DNA of 64,000 bases, from assembly GCF_003958645.1 (NCBI RefSeq), contig NZ_RXLO01000003.1, positions 434,001-498,000 on the forward strand, written 5' to 3'. The translations under genes and the position numbers were made by a program. Every line of letters begins with the position of its first letter. Position 1 is the first letter of the stretch. The stretch is from Chitinophaga rhizosphaerae (GTDB lineage Bacteria > Bacteroidota > Bacteroidia > Chitinophagales > Chitinophagaceae). The notes beneath the pieces were generated by a model that saw only the letters and a program-made list of their open reading frames with translations, did no database searches and was not told where the DNA came from. Shown here one piece after another: positions 54,859 through 64,000 of the stretch.

Positions 54859-57030
54859 ATGTGCTATTCATTGAAAAAATGGTGCCTCGCAGGCATCGCC
54901 GCCGCTTCGCTGGCCTTGCCCGCCGCGGCGCAGGAACGGCTGCAAGCCGACACGATTTTCACCTATATGAAAAAGGTGAACGACTGGCAATTCAGTAACC
55001 TGGAACGCAAAGGATGGACCTGGCAGAAATGGGACTGGACGAACGGTGCCCTCTACGCCGGCGCCTACGCATATGCCGAGATCGCCAATGATCCGGCGAA
55101 CTTCGAACGGCTGCTGCGGATTTCGGAAGATAATGGCTGGAATACAGGGCCACGGAGGCTTTTTGCGGACGATTACTGCGTGGGCCAGCTCTATTCCCAA
55201 CTGTACCGCGTATACGGAGAAGAGCCCATGATCCGCCGCTGGCGCTCGCTGGCTGACAGTATCTGCAAGCTGCCGCACGATGAGCCGCTCGACTGGAAGA
55301 ACGGCATCCACCTGCGCGAATGGGCCTGGTGCGACGCCCTGTTCATGGGCCCGCCTGCGCTGGCGTACCTGTCCACCGCCACGAACGACCCATCCTACCT
55401 GGAAACGGCCGTGAAACGCTGGTGGAAAACCTCCGATTTCCTCTACAACAAATCCGAACGCCTCTATTACCGCGACGCCCGTTATTTCGACAAAAAGGAA
55501 AGCAACGGCGCCAGCGTGTTCTGGAGCCGAGGAAATGGCTGGGTAATGGGCGGATTGGTGAGAATGCTCGCCAATTTGCCGGCCAATCACCCGTCGCGCC
55601 CCGCTTTCGAAAAACAATTTAAAGACATGGCCACGCGGCTGGCGGGTTTGCAGTATGCAGACGGCACCTGGCACGCGGCATTGCTGGATATGGACAGCTA
55701 CCCTTCCAGGGAAACCAGCGGCACGGGCTTTTTCCTCTACGCCATGGCCTGGGGCGTGAACAACGGCCTGTTGCCGAAGAAAGACTTCCGGCGGGTGCTC
55801 GTCAAAGGCTGGAACGCGCTCCGGCAGAGCGTGCATGCAGACGGCAAGCTGGGATTTGTGCAGAAGATCGCCGATTCGCCCGGCAAAACAACGTTCGACG
55901 ATACGGAAGTATATGGCGTGGGAGCCTTCCTCCTCGCCGGCACGGAATTGTTGAAAATGGCGCTGGCCGAACAGAAATTCCCGGTAACCGTAGAGATATA
56001 TAATCCCGCTGGCGCCGCAGCCCCGCTTTCCGAGCTGGATTACGGCGCGGTGGCCGCCAAATGGAAACCCCTGCGCAAGGGGCCCTTCAAAATCATCAAC
56101 GCGGTTACCGGCAGGGAAGTGGCTTACCAGCTGATCACCGAAGGCGGCAAACAACCGGTAAAAATATTGGTCGGCGCGCCCCTGGCACCCGGCGGCCGCG
56201 CGATCCTCACTTTCGCGGAAGGCGTTTCCGCACCCGTAGCGCCGAAAACCTACGGCCGGTACATCGCCGAGCGGCTCGACGATTACGCCTGGGAAAACGA
56301 CCGCGTGGCGTTCCGCATGTACGGCCGCGCGCTGGAATCGCAGCCAAAGCATAATGCGTATGGTGTGGATTTCTGGAATAAACGGACCGAAAAAATGATC
56401 GTCAACAGTTGGTACAAACGCACCAATTATCATAAAGACGAAGGTGAGGGGCTGGACGGTTACAGCGTAGGGCTCACGCTGGGCGCGGGCGGCATTGCGC
56501 CGTACACGAAAGACAGCATTTGGTACTCCCGCAACTACACCGGCCATCGCATGCTCGACAGCGGCGCGCTCCGCACCACATTCGAGCTGCAGTACGAGCC
56601 CTGGAACGTAAACGGCAAACAGGTGAATGTGGTAAAACGCGTGTCGATCGACGCGCACAGCCAGCTCTCCCGGATGGAGATCACCTACACCGCGCCGCTC
56701 ACGGCCGCCGTGGGGATCGTGAAACGTACGGCGCCCGGCACGGAATATTTCGGGGAGCAGGACGGGGTGATGGGATACTGGGAGCCCGCTTCGGCTAAAG
56801 ACGGCACCACCGGCATCGGCGTGGTAATGGTAACGCCCGTGAAGGAAATGGCTATGGAAAAGGGGCATCTCCTGTCTATTGTCCCCACTGCCGAAGGCAA
56901 TAAAGTGGTGTATTATACAGGTGGCGCCTGGGACAAAGCCGGCCTGATCACCCATTCCGGCGAGTGGTTCAGGTACCTCCGGCAGGAAGCGCAGAAGCTG
57001 CGGAAGCCGGTCCAGGTAAGGATTTACTAA
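54859..57030 (+). CDS. Secreted GH105 unsaturated rhamnogalacturonyl hydrolase fused to DUF4861
   Basis: A 723-residue protein with a signal peptide (about 1-24, ending AAAQE). The first domain (about 28-375) is an alpha/alpha-barrel of family GH88/GH105, with the acidic DDYCVGQLYSQLYRVYGE and LREWAWCDALFMGPPALAYL stretches and WSRGNGWVMGGL. The second (about 400-720) matches DUF4861, often fused to GH105 enzymes. It removes unsaturated galacturonate from the ends of pectin fragments made by polysaccharide lyases, feeding KduI. Periplasmic or surface location expected. Confidence 0.88.
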   Translation: MCYSLKKWCLAGIAAASLALPAAAQERLQADTIFTYMKKVNDWQFSNLERKGWTWQKWDWTNGALYAGAYAYAEIANDPANFERLLRISEDNGWNTGPRRLFADDYCVGQLYSQLYRVYGEEPMIRRWRSLADSICKLPHDEPLDWKNGIHLREWAWCDALFMGPPALAYLSTATNDPSYLETAVKRWWKTSDFLYNKSERLYYRDARYFDKKESNGASVFWSRGNGWVMGGLVRMLANLPANHPSRPAFEKQFKDMATRLAGLQYADGTWHAALLDMDSYPSRETSGTGFFLYAMAWGVNNGLLPKKDFRRVLVKGWNALRQSVHADGKLGFVQKIADSPGKTTFDDTEVYGVGAFLLAGTELLKMALAEQKFPVTVEIYNPAGAAAPLSELDYGAVAAKWKPLRKGPFKIINAVTGREVAYQLITEGGKQPVKILVGAPLAPGGRAILTFAEGVSAPVAPKTYGRYIAERLDDYAWENDRVAFRMYGRALESQPKHNAYGVDFWNKRTEKMIVNSWYKRTNYHKDEGEGLDGYSVGLTLGAGGIAPYTKDSIWYSRNYTGHRMLDSGALRTTFELQYEPWNVNGKQVNVVKRVSIDAHSQLSRMEITYTAPLTAAVGIVKRTAPGTEYFGEQDGVMGYWEPASAKDGTTGIGVVMVTPVKEMAMEKGHLLSIVPTAEGNKVVYYTGGAWDKAGLITHSGEWFRYLRQEAQKLRKPVQVRIY

Positions 57031-57047
57031 TTTCGAAATTCAGATGT

Positions 57048-57818
57048 ATGTCCATATTCGACAAATTCAGCCTCAAAGGCAAAACGGCCCTCGTAACGGG
57101 CTGCAAGCGCGGGATCGGGAAGGCGATGGCCGAAGCGCTGGCGGAAGCGGGCGCAGACGTGATCGGCGTTTCCGCTTCGCTGGAACTTTCGGGCAGTGAG
57201 GTGGAAAAAGCGGTGACCGCCACCGGCCGGAAATTCAAAGCTTACCAATGCGATTTTGGGAACCGGGCGGCTTTGTATACATTTATTGCGGCAGTCCTGC
57301 AGGATTTCCCGGTTATCGACATACTCGTGAACAACGCAGGCACCATCATGCGCAAGCCGGCAGCCGAACATCCCGACGAATTCTGGGACGAAGTGATCGC
57401 CATCAACCAGACGGCGCAATTCGTCCTCACGCGGGAGATCGGCAAGCATATGCTGGAGCGGGGCAGCGGAAAGGTGATCTTCACCGCATCGCTCCTCACA
57501 TTCCAGGGCGGCATCAACGTGCCGGGATATGCGGCCAGCAAGGGCGCGGTGGGACAACTGACGAAGGCGTTCGCCAACGAGTGGGCCGGCCGTGGCGTGA
57601 ATGTGAACGCCATTGCGCCGGGGTATATTTCCACCGATAATACCGCCGCTTTGCGGGCAGACGGGAAGCGCAGCCAGGGCATCCTGGAACGTATCCCCGC
57701 CGGCCGCTGGGGCGAACCGGAAGATTTCAAGGGGCCAGTCGTTTTCCTGGCATCCGCCGCTTCCGCGTATATGCACGGAACGGTGATGACGGTAGACGGG
57801 GGCTGGATGGGCCGATAA
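57048..57818 (+). CDS. kduD: 2-dehydro-3-deoxy-D-gluconate 5-dehydrogenase (SDR family)
   Basis: A 256-residue short-chain dehydrogenase that reduces DKII to 2-keto-3-deoxygluconate. The TGxxxGIG motif is TGCKRGIG near 18-25, NNAGT is the structural motif, and the Ser-Tyr-Lys triad is present with YAASKG. The ATG at 57048 (MSIFDKFSLKGK) matches the KduD N-terminus; an overlapping ATG four bases earlier is in another frame. Context with kduI makes the assignment firm. Confidence 0.9.
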   Translation: MSIFDKFSLKGKTALVTGCKRGIGKAMAEALAEAGADVIGVSASLELSGSEVEKAVTATGRKFKAYQCDFGNRAALYTFIAAVLQDFPVIDILVNNAGTIMRKPAAEHPDEFWDEVIAINQTAQFVLTREIGKHMLERGSGKVIFTASLLTFQGGINVPGYAASKGAVGQLTKAFANEWAGRGVNVNAIAPGYISTDNTAALRADGKRSQGILERIPAGRWGEPEDFKGPVVFLASAASAYMHGTVMTVDGGWMGR

Positions 57819-57831
57819 ACCAATACAAATT

Positions 57832-58875
57832 ATGTCCGTACGTTCTGAAAAAACAATCGTGGATATCGCCGAGGAGCTGGGGCTCTCCGTGTCCACCGTT
57901 TCCCGCGCGCTCAACGATCATCCCAACATCAGCGCCAAGACGAAGGAAAAAGTGAGGAAAATGGCCCGGAAACTCGGCTACCGGCCCAACGCCATGGCCG
58001 CCGGTTTGCGGAACAACAAAAGCAGGACCATCGGGCTCATCATCCCGAGGATTTCCATGTTCTTCCCCGCCGCCATCACCACCGTGGTCCAGAATAAACT
58101 CCAGGAATACGGGTACCACCTCATCATCTGCCAAAGCAACGACTCCCTCGAGCAGGAACAACAGCTGGTCAACACGCTGTACTCCGCACGGGTAGACGGA
58201 CTGGCCGTTTCCGCCACACTTTCCACGACGGACTTCTCCCATTTCGATATCTTCAAACAGCACAATATCCCCGTCGTTTTCTTCGACCGTACGCCAAAGG
58301 ATTACCAGGCCAAAGTGATCAAGGGAGACGATTTCGTGGGCGGGCTCACCGCTACGGAACACCTCATCGAACAGGGCTGCCGGGATATCGTGCATATTTC
58401 CGGTCCGCTGACCTGTAACCTGTATGTGGAAAGGCTCGCCGGATACAAAAGCGCCCTCCAGCAACATAAGGTCCCGTTTAAAAAACAACGCGTCTTTTTC
58501 CATGAACTCACGCGCGAGAACGCGCTGGCCACGGCCGGGAAGATTTTCGCCCAGCAGCCGTACCCCGACGGGATTTTCGCCACCAACGACACCACGGCCA
58601 TCACGCTCCTGCAATATTGCCGCGAACACGGGATCCGCGTGCCGGAAGACGTAAAGATCGTCGGCTATTCCAACGATCCGCGCACCGAAATCGTGACGCC
58701 TTCCATCACGTCGGTAGACCAGTTTCCCGCCACCATGGGGGAAAGGGTGGTTTCCGCCCTGATGGACCTTATCCAGACACGGCATCCCGCCGGTTACCGG
58801 CATCCGCAGGAAATTGTGCCAACACAGCTCGTGGTACGGGATTCCAGCGCGGGATCGCCGAAAAAGAAAAAATGA
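57832..58875 (+). CDS. LacI-family transcriptional regulator of the pectin locus
   Basis: A 347-residue regulator. The N-terminal helix-turn-helix (about 8-55) reads TIVDIAEELGLSVSTVSRAL followed by the hinge helix with GYRPNAMAAGL. The ligand-binding periplasmic-type domain covers about 65-335. It lies between kduD and the GH88 gene. The two GCAAACGTTTGC palindromes in the locus have the shape expected for this family, so it most likely represses the hexuronate genes until an intermediate such as KDG binds. Confidence 0.9.
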   Translation: MSVRSEKTIVDIAEELGLSVSTVSRALNDHPNISAKTKEKVRKMARKLGYRPNAMAAGLRNNKSRTIGLIIPRISMFFPAAITTVVQNKLQEYGYHLIICQSNDSLEQEQQLVNTLYSARVDGLAVSATLSTTDFSHFDIFKQHNIPVVFFDRTPKDYQAKVIKGDDFVGGLTATEHLIEQGCRDIVHISGPLTCNLYVERLAGYKSALQQHKVPFKKQRVFFHELTRENALATAGKIFAQQPYPDGIFATNDTTAITLLQYCREHGIRVPEDVKIVGYSNDPRTEIVTPSITSVDQFPATMGERVVSALMDLIQTRHPAGYRHPQEIVPTQLVVRDSSAGSPKKKK

Positions 58876-58882
58876 TCCACTT

Positions 58883-60070
58883 ATGAAACGACTTGTCTTA
58901 GCATTACTCCTGTCCGCTTCCACGGCCGCTTTCGCACAAACGAAACTGAGCAAAAAGGACATGAAGGCCCTCGTGGCCGAAAGCCTCGCTTTCTCCGCGC
59001 GGCAATACAAAGGGATGATGACCGCAGTGCCCGACTCCCTTTTCCCCCGTTCCACCAACAAAGACGGCAGCCTCATGACCGCCCGGTCTAACTGGTGGAC
59101 CGCCGGCTTTTACCCCGGCTCCTGCTGGTACCTCTTCGAAGCCACGGGAGACCCCGCCTTCCGCACGGAAGCCGAAAAACGCCAGGGGAACCTGCTGCCC
59201 AATCAATTCCGCACCAACACGCACGACCTCGGGTTCCTCATGTACTGCAGCTTCGGCAACGACCTTCGCCTGACCGGCGACACCGCCGCCCGCCGCATCC
59301 TGCTCACCAGTTCGGCATCGCTCATCAAACGGTATAAACCCACCATCGGCGCCATCCGCTCCTGGGACCACGCCGGCTGGAAGTGCCCCGTCATCATCGA
59401 CAACATGATGAACCTCGAAATGCTCATGTGGGCGGCCAGGGAAAGCAAAGACCCCAATTTCGCCAAGATCGCCGTCAACCACGCCAATACCACCATCAAA
59501 AATCATTTCCGCGACGATTACAGCTCTTACCATGTGGTCGATTACGATACCGCAACCGGGCAGGTACTCGCCAAAAAGACCCACCAGGGCCATTCCGACG
59601 CTTCGGCATGGAGCCGCGGACAGGCGTGGGGATTATACGGTTACACGATGATGTACCGTGAAACGAAAGACCGCACGTATCTCGACCAGGCGCGCCACAT
59701 CGCCGGGTTCATGCTCGACCATCCCAACATGCCGGCCGATCTCATACCATATTACGATTACGACGCGCCGGAAATCCCGGGCGCCATCCGTGATGCATCG
59801 GCAGGGGCGGTGATGGCTTCCGCGCTGCTGGAACTGAGCCGGTATGTGGATAAAACCGAAGCGAAGAAATACTGGAACGCCGGTGCCGACGCGCTCGCCA
59901 GCCTGAGCGGCGATGCGTACCGCGCAAGGGAAGGCGCCAATAATCATTTCATCCTCATGCACAGCACCGGCTCGATGCCGGGTAATTCGGAGATCGATGT
60001 GCCGCTGTCGTACGCCGATTATTATTATCTCGAAGCGTTGCTCCGGTATAAAAAGTGGAGCGGCCGCTAA
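58883..60070 (+). CDS. Secreted GH88 unsaturated glucuronyl hydrolase
   Basis: A 395-residue protein with a signal peptide (about 1-19, AAFAQ). The rest is a GH88 alpha/alpha-barrel: NWWTAGFYPGSCWYLFEAT near 71, THDLGFLMYCSFG near 115 with a catalytic Asp, IIDNMMNLEMLMWAA near 172 with the second Asp, and SAWSRGQAWGLYGYTM near 237. It frees the unsaturated uronate from oligosaccharides by hydrating the double bond. Its start lies seven bases after the LacI stop, so it belongs to the same operon. A hairpin terminator follows. Confidence 0.9.
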   Translation: MKRLVLALLLSASTAAFAQTKLSKKDMKALVAESLAFSARQYKGMMTAVPDSLFPRSTNKDGSLMTARSNWWTAGFYPGSCWYLFEATGDPAFRTEAEKRQGNLLPNQFRTNTHDLGFLMYCSFGNDLRLTGDTAARRILLTSSASLIKRYKPTIGAIRSWDHAGWKCPVIIDNMMNLEMLMWAARESKDPNFAKIAVNHANTTIKNHFRDDYSSYHVVDYDTATGQVLAKKTHQGHSDASAWSRGQAWGLYGYTMMYRETKDRTYLDQARHIAGFMLDHPNMPADLIPYYDYDAPEIPGAIRDASAGAVMASALLELSRYVDKTEAKKYWNAGADALASLSGDAYRAREGANNHFILMHSTGSMPGNSEIDVPLSYADYYYLEALLRYKKWSGR

Positions 60071-60101
60071 TACGGATGTTGTTGACGAAATCCTTTTCCG
60101 G

Positions 60102-60137
60102 ACGGGGAATGTGGCCATAGCGGCGCGTTCCCCGTTT
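60102..60137 (+). terminator. Terminator of the kduI-GH88 operon
   Basis: ACGGGGAA (60102-60109) pairs with TTCCCCGT (60128-60135), with TTT after it. The T run is short but the stem is strong. Confidence 0.65.
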
Positions 60138-60216
60138 CATTTCGCCCCGAACTGCCGTCTTTTACTTATTTTAGCCATATTCGAATAACAAAAGAAACTA
60201 ACATAAGAAGGAACGT

Positions 60217-62451
60217 ATGGGGCATTTTCCGAACCTGATTGTAGACCTGGCCTTGATATTGGGCGCTGCGGCGGTAACGACATTAATTTTCAAAGCATTG
60301 AAGCAGCCACTGGTGTTGGGGTATCTCATCGCAGGGATTCTCGTGGGGCCGTACTTCCACCTGTTCCCCACGGTGCGGGAAGAAGGCAACATCAAGGTTT
60401 GGTCGGAAATCGGGGTGATCTTCCTCCTGTTCAGCCTGGGGCTTGAATTCAGTTTCAAGAAACTTATGAAAGTGGGCGGCAGCGCAGGGATCACGGCAGT
60501 GGTAGAAGTGGCCGTCATGCTCGGTTTCGGGTACGTGGCCGGCCAGTTTTTGGGCTGGAGCACGATGGATTCCATCTTCCTCGGCGGCGTATTGTCCGTT
60601 TCGTCGACCACCATCATCATCCGCGCTTTCGAGGAACTGGGCGTGAAGGGACAGCAATTCGCGGGACTGGTTTTCGGGATTCTGGTGGTAGAGGATTTGA
60701 TCGCCATCGTGTTGCTGGTATTGCTGTCTACCCTCGCGGTGAGCCAGCAGTTCGCCGGCACGGAAATGCTGATGGCCGTAGTGAAGCTCGTATTCTTCCT
60801 CGTACTGTGGTTCATAGGCGGTATCTTTTTCATCCCGACGTTACTGAAAAAAACGAAGAAGCTCATGGGGGATGAGACGCTCCTCGTGACCTCGATCGCG
60901 CTATGCCTGCTCATGGTGGTGTTGGCCGTGAAAGTGGGGTTCTCCCCGGCTTTGGGCGCTTTCATCATGGGGTCGATCCTCGCGGAAACAACCCAGGCGG
61001 AAAAGATCGAGCATCTCGTGAAATCCGTGAAAGACCTGTTCGGCGCTATTTTCTTCGTTTCGATCGGCATGCTGATCGATCCGGAAATGCTCCAGGTGTA
61101 TATCGTTCCGGTAGTGATCATCACGTTGTTGACGGTGTTCGGGAAAACGTTCAGTACCACCCTGGGCGCGGTGATCTCCGGCCAGCCCCTGAAAACTTCC
61201 GTGAAAGCGGGGATGAGCCTGGCGCAGATCGGGGAGTTCTCTTTCATCATCGCTATTCTCGGCCGCGATCTGAAAGTGACGAGCGATTTCCTGTACCCCA
61301 TCGCCGTGGCGGTATCGGCAGTCACCACTTTCACCACGCCGTACATGATCAAAGTAGCCGATCCGTTTTACAACTGGCTCGATAAATACATCCCCCAGCA
61401 ATGGAAAAGCTCGCTCGACCGCTACAGCAGCGGCGCGCAGACGATCTCGCAGGCGTCCGACTGGCAGGTGCTGTTCAAGGGATATGTGCTAAACGCCGTG
61501 GTCTTCAGTGTGATCGTCATTGCGTTGGGATCACTGTCGAACATCTACGTATTGCCTTTCATCGACGATCTCATCGGCGACAAATGGGGCAAGATCGTGA
61601 CCGCGGCGCTCACTTTCCTCTTCATGCTTCCTTTCCTCTGGGCTTTGGCCGTACGGCAAATCCAGCCGAAAGCCTTTGCCAATCTCTGGACGCAGAACCG
61701 GTATAAGGGGCCGCTGACGCTGTTCCGGACCGCCCGTATCGCGCTCGCCGTGTTCCTGGTGGGTTTTATGCTCGACCGTTTCTTCTCCATCGCCGTGGCG
61801 CTCACGGCTACGGTGCTGATCTCCGGCATCCTGTTGCTGCTGAACCAAAAAATACAGACGTTTTACGACCGCCTGGAAGCGCGTTTCCTGTCTAACTACA
61901 ACGCCCGCGAAACCGCGGAAGCCGCCCGCCGGCCCGTACTGGCGCCCTGGGATGCCCACCTGGCCGCGTTCCATGTACATGCCGATTGGGATGGCGTGGG
62001 CAAAACCCTCGAACAGCTGGGCCTCCGGGAAAAATACGGGGTCAACATCGCGGTGATCGAAAGGGGCGAACGGCTGATCCCCATCCCGCCGAAAAGCGAG
62101 CGCCTGTTCCCGGGAGACCGGCTCCAGGTGATCGGGACGGACCAGCAGATCGAAGCGTTCCGCCATTTTATCGAGCACCACGAACCGCATCCCCAGTTTT
62201 CGCGGTCGCAGGTCCAGCTCCGGCGTTACGAAGTGCTGGACGGATCGGGCATCAACGGAAAATCCATCCGCGAATCCGGTATCCGCGAAATGGCGCATAG
62301 CATGGTAGTTGGGGTGGAAAGAGGGGAAGAACGCATCCTCAACCCCATTTCCGATATGCGGCTGGAAACCGGGGACGTAGTCTGGATCGTGGGAGACCCC
62401 CGCCGGACCAGCGCACTTTTCCGCGTAAAAGGCGAAAAACCGAAGGCCTAG
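60217..62451 (+). CDS. CPA2-family cation:proton antiporter with tandem RCK_C domains
   Basis: A 744-residue membrane protein. The first ~390 residues are a KefB/NhaS-type exchanger with GVIFLLFSLGLEFSFKKL, GVLSVSSTTIIIRAFEELG and GILVVEDLIAI, the last containing the key Asp pair region. About four extra hydrophobic segments follow (about 420-560), which is more than usual. The C-terminus has two TrkA-C (RCK_C) ligand-binding modules (about 585-660 and 665-740), without a Rossmann NAD-binding TrkA-N domain. It exchanges K+ or Na+ for protons. It stands alone. Confidence 0.85.
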   Translation: MGHFPNLIVDLALILGAAAVTTLIFKALKQPLVLGYLIAGILVGPYFHLFPTVREEGNIKVWSEIGVIFLLFSLGLEFSFKKLMKVGGSAGITAVVEVAVMLGFGYVAGQFLGWSTMDSIFLGGVLSVSSTTIIIRAFEELGVKGQQFAGLVFGILVVEDLIAIVLLVLLSTLAVSQQFAGTEMLMAVVKLVFFLVLWFIGGIFFIPTLLKKTKKLMGDETLLVTSIALCLLMVVLAVKVGFSPALGAFIMGSILAETTQAEKIEHLVKSVKDLFGAIFFVSIGMLIDPEMLQVYIVPVVIITLLTVFGKTFSTTLGAVISGQPLKTSVKAGMSLAQIGEFSFIIAILGRDLKVTSDFLYPIAVAVSAVTTFTTPYMIKVADPFYNWLDKYIPQQWKSSLDRYSSGAQTISQASDWQVLFKGYVLNAVVFSVIVIALGSLSNIYVLPFIDDLIGDKWGKIVTAALTFLFMLPFLWALAVRQIQPKAFANLWTQNRYKGPLTLFRTARIALAVFLVGFMLDRFFSIAVALTATVLISGILLLLNQKIQTFYDRLEARFLSNYNARETAEAARRPVLAPWDAHLAAFHVHADWDGVGKTLEQLGLREKYGVNIAVIERGERLIPIPPKSERLFPGDRLQVIGTDQQIEAFRHFIEHHEPHPQFSRSQVQLRRYEVLDGSGINGKSIRESGIREMAHSMVVGVERGEERILNPISDMRLETGDVVWIVGDPRRTSALFRVKGEKPKA

Positions 62452-62535
62452 CAAATGATGTAAATCTTTCCCTGAATTCTATAATGCCCCGCCGGCCGTT
62501 CCTGCTGATCTTTGTATCCTCAAAGGAAACACAAG

Positions 62536-64000
62536 ATGGAATCATTGGAACAAACGGTAAAAACGAACTTCCCGGTAACCGGCATGAGCTGCGCAGCTTG
62601 CGCCGGTTCCGTGGAAAGCATGCTGCAGGCCCAGCCAGACATTATCTCCGCTGCCGTCAACTTCGCCAGCAGTTCCGTACTGGTGGAATACGCTCCCGGA
62701 AAGGCCAATCCGGCCGAATGGAAAAAAGCGATCCGGTCAGTAGGATACGATCTCCTCACCGAAAACATGGAAACCGGGCTGGAAGACCACCAGCGCGCCC
62801 ATTACGCACAGCTGAAAAAGCGCACCATCTGGGCCGTGCTGTTTTCCTTACCCCTGGTGATGATCGGGATGTTCTTCATGAACATACCCTACGCCAACCG
62901 GATCATGTGGGCCCTTTCCACGCCCGTGGTGCTCGTGCTCGGCCGTCATTTCTTCATCAACGCCTGGAAGCAGGCCCGAAACGGCAAGGCCAACATGGAT
63001 ACCCTCGTGGCCCTCAGCACGGGGATCGCTTACGCTTTCAGCGTCTTCAACACCCTAAACCCCGAATTCTGGCATAGCCGCGGGCTGCACCCCCACGTGT
63101 ATTTCGAAGCCGCCGCGGTGGTGATCGCATTCATCCTCCTCGGCAAGCTCCTCGAAGAAAGGGCCAAAGCCTCCACTTCGTCCGCCATCAAAAAACTCAT
63201 GGGCCTGCAACCCAATACGGTAGTCCGTATCGCGGCCGACGGACAGGAAACCGTAGTCTCCCTCGCCGACGTGCAGGTGGGCGATGTGCTGCTCGTGAAG
63301 CCCGGTGAGCAGGTGCCGGTGGATGGGAAACTGGTAGGCGGAAAATCATATGTAGACGAAAGCATGATCACCGGCGAGCCAGTAGCAGTAGCGAAAACGC
63401 CCGGTTCCGAAGTGTTTGCCGGAACACTGAACCAGAAAGGCAGCTTCCGGCTGGAAGCCGCACAGGTAGGCGGCGCCACGTTGCTGGCGCAGATCATCCG
63501 CAAGGTGCAGGAAGCGCAGGGATCGAAAGCCCCCGTGCAGAAGCTCGTCGACAAAGTTGCCGGGATCTTCGTACCGGTGGTGATCGGTATCGCACTGCTG
63601 GCCTTCGCATCGTGGCTCATCTGGGGCGGGGCCAACGGGCTGACCCAGGGCCTCCTGGCGCTGGTGACCGTGCTGGTGATCGCATGCCCCTGTGCGCTGG
63701 GGCTCGCCACACCCACCGCCATCATGGTGGGCATGGGCAAAGGCGCTGAAAACGGCATTCTTATCAAAGACGCGGAAAGCCTCGAAAAAGCATATCGCAT
63801 ACAAGCGCTGGTCCTCGATAAGACCGGCACCATCACCGAAGGGAAGCCCGCGGTAACCGGCGAGGCCTGGCTGTCGGAAGAAGACCGCCTCATATATTCC
63901 GGCGCATTCCTGGCGCTGGAGCGCGAATCCGAACATCCGCTGGCCGAAGCCGTGGTGAAACAGTTGCAGGGCATCACGCCCGAAAAGCTGCAACATTTCG
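62536..64000 (+). CDS. Copper-type heavy-metal P-type ATPase (3' end outside window)
   Basis: The frame is open from the ATG at 62536 to the window edge, 488 codons. An N-terminal metal-binding domain has GMSCAACAGS (cysteines 19 and 22). Membrane segments follow. The TGE actuator motif (MITGEP), the metal-binding CPC motif in VIACPCALGLATPT, the phosphorylated DKTGTIT and the SEHPLAEAV histidine of PIB ATPases are all present. CPC with one HMA domain points to Cu(I) export. The C-terminal part lies beyond the window. Confidence 0.92.
   Translation, partial: MESLEQTVKTNFPVTGMSCAACAGSVESMLQAQPDIISAAVNFASSSVLVEYAPGKANPAEWKKAIRSVGYDLLTENMETGLEDHQRAHYAQLKKRTIWAVLFSLPLVMIGMFFMNIPYANRIMWALSTPVVLVLGRHFFINAWKQARNGKANMDTLVALSTGIAYAFSVFNTLNPEFWHSRGLHPHVYFEAAAVVIAFILLGKLLEERAKASTSSAIKKLMGLQPNTVVRIAADGQETVVSLADVQVGDVLLVKPGEQVPVDGKLVGGKSYVDESMITGEPVAVAKTPGSEVFAGTLNQKGSFRLEAAQVGGATLLAQIIRKVQEAQGSKAPVQKLVDKVAGIFVPVVIGIALLAFASWLIWGGANGLTQGLLALVTVLVIACPCALGLATPTAIMVGMGKGAENGILIKDAESLEKAYRIQALVLDKTGTITEGKPAVTGEAWLSEEDRLIYSGAFLALERESEHPLAEAVVKQLQGITPEKLQHF

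Overview
The window reads as chromosomal DNA from a Bacteroidota member of the Chitinophagaceae type, most likely a Chitinophaga relative. The evidence is promoter elements of the form TAnnTTTG with little use of Shine-Dalgarno sites, a protein with a gliding-motility/T9SS type B sorting domain, a flexirubin/dialkylresorcinol (dar) cluster, DUF1735-like and GIN-domain surface lipoproteins, and a GC-rich third codon position. No rRNA, tRNA, CRISPR array, prophage or insertion sequence was seen.

Region 1 (1-3.3 kb): the end of a surface lipoprotein, a DUF3467 protein, an Ldh-family dehydrogenase and aspartokinase. Region 2 (3.3-19.1 kb) is dense in DNA-damage functions. It holds a dinB-dnaE mutagenic polymerase operon, a LexA-like XRE/S24 repressor, and the four ligase-associated DNA-damage-response genes in two pairs (pdeM-lhr and exonuclease-ligase). 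The pairs are separated by a purine permease and a TauE exporter. dinB and the LexA-like gene share a CTAA-N5-TTAG palindrome in their promoters, which suggests an SOS-like circuit. Just after the repressor lies a 117-bp tandem duplication ending in a strong terminator, a possible small RNA locus.

Region 3 (19.2-23.0 kb): a periplasmic-binding lipoprotein, guaA and a GIN-domain lipoprotein. Region 4 (23.1-31.4 kb) is a nine-gene flexirubin-type pigment operon: DarA, DarB, a small unknown protein, a BtrH-type acyltransferase, a two-gene ABC exporter, an acyl carrier protein, an active ketosynthase and an inactive chain-length-factor-like partner. The aryl polyene tailoring genes usually found with it are not here. 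Region 5 (31.5-40.9 kb): M14 peptidase, ribosomal protein S20, sucA and sucB (E2 with two lipoyl domains), an RNA m5C methyltransferase and mnmA.

Region 6 (41.1-60.1 kb) is a pectin/hexuronate utilisation locus. GH105 and GH88 enzymes release unsaturated uronates, KduI and KduD convert them to 2-keto-3-deoxygluconate, and UxaC, UxaB and UxaA bring galacturonate to the same point. KdgK and KdgA then give pyruvate and glyceraldehyde 3-phosphate. An ExuT-like transporter, a LacI-type regulator and a 1626-residue PKD-repeat T9SS protein complete it. Two perfect LacI-type palindromes (GCAAACGTTTGC) overlap the likely -33 regions of the transporter and kduI. Region 7 (60.2-64 kb): a CPA2 cation:proton antiporter and the start of a copper P-type ATPase cut by the window edge.
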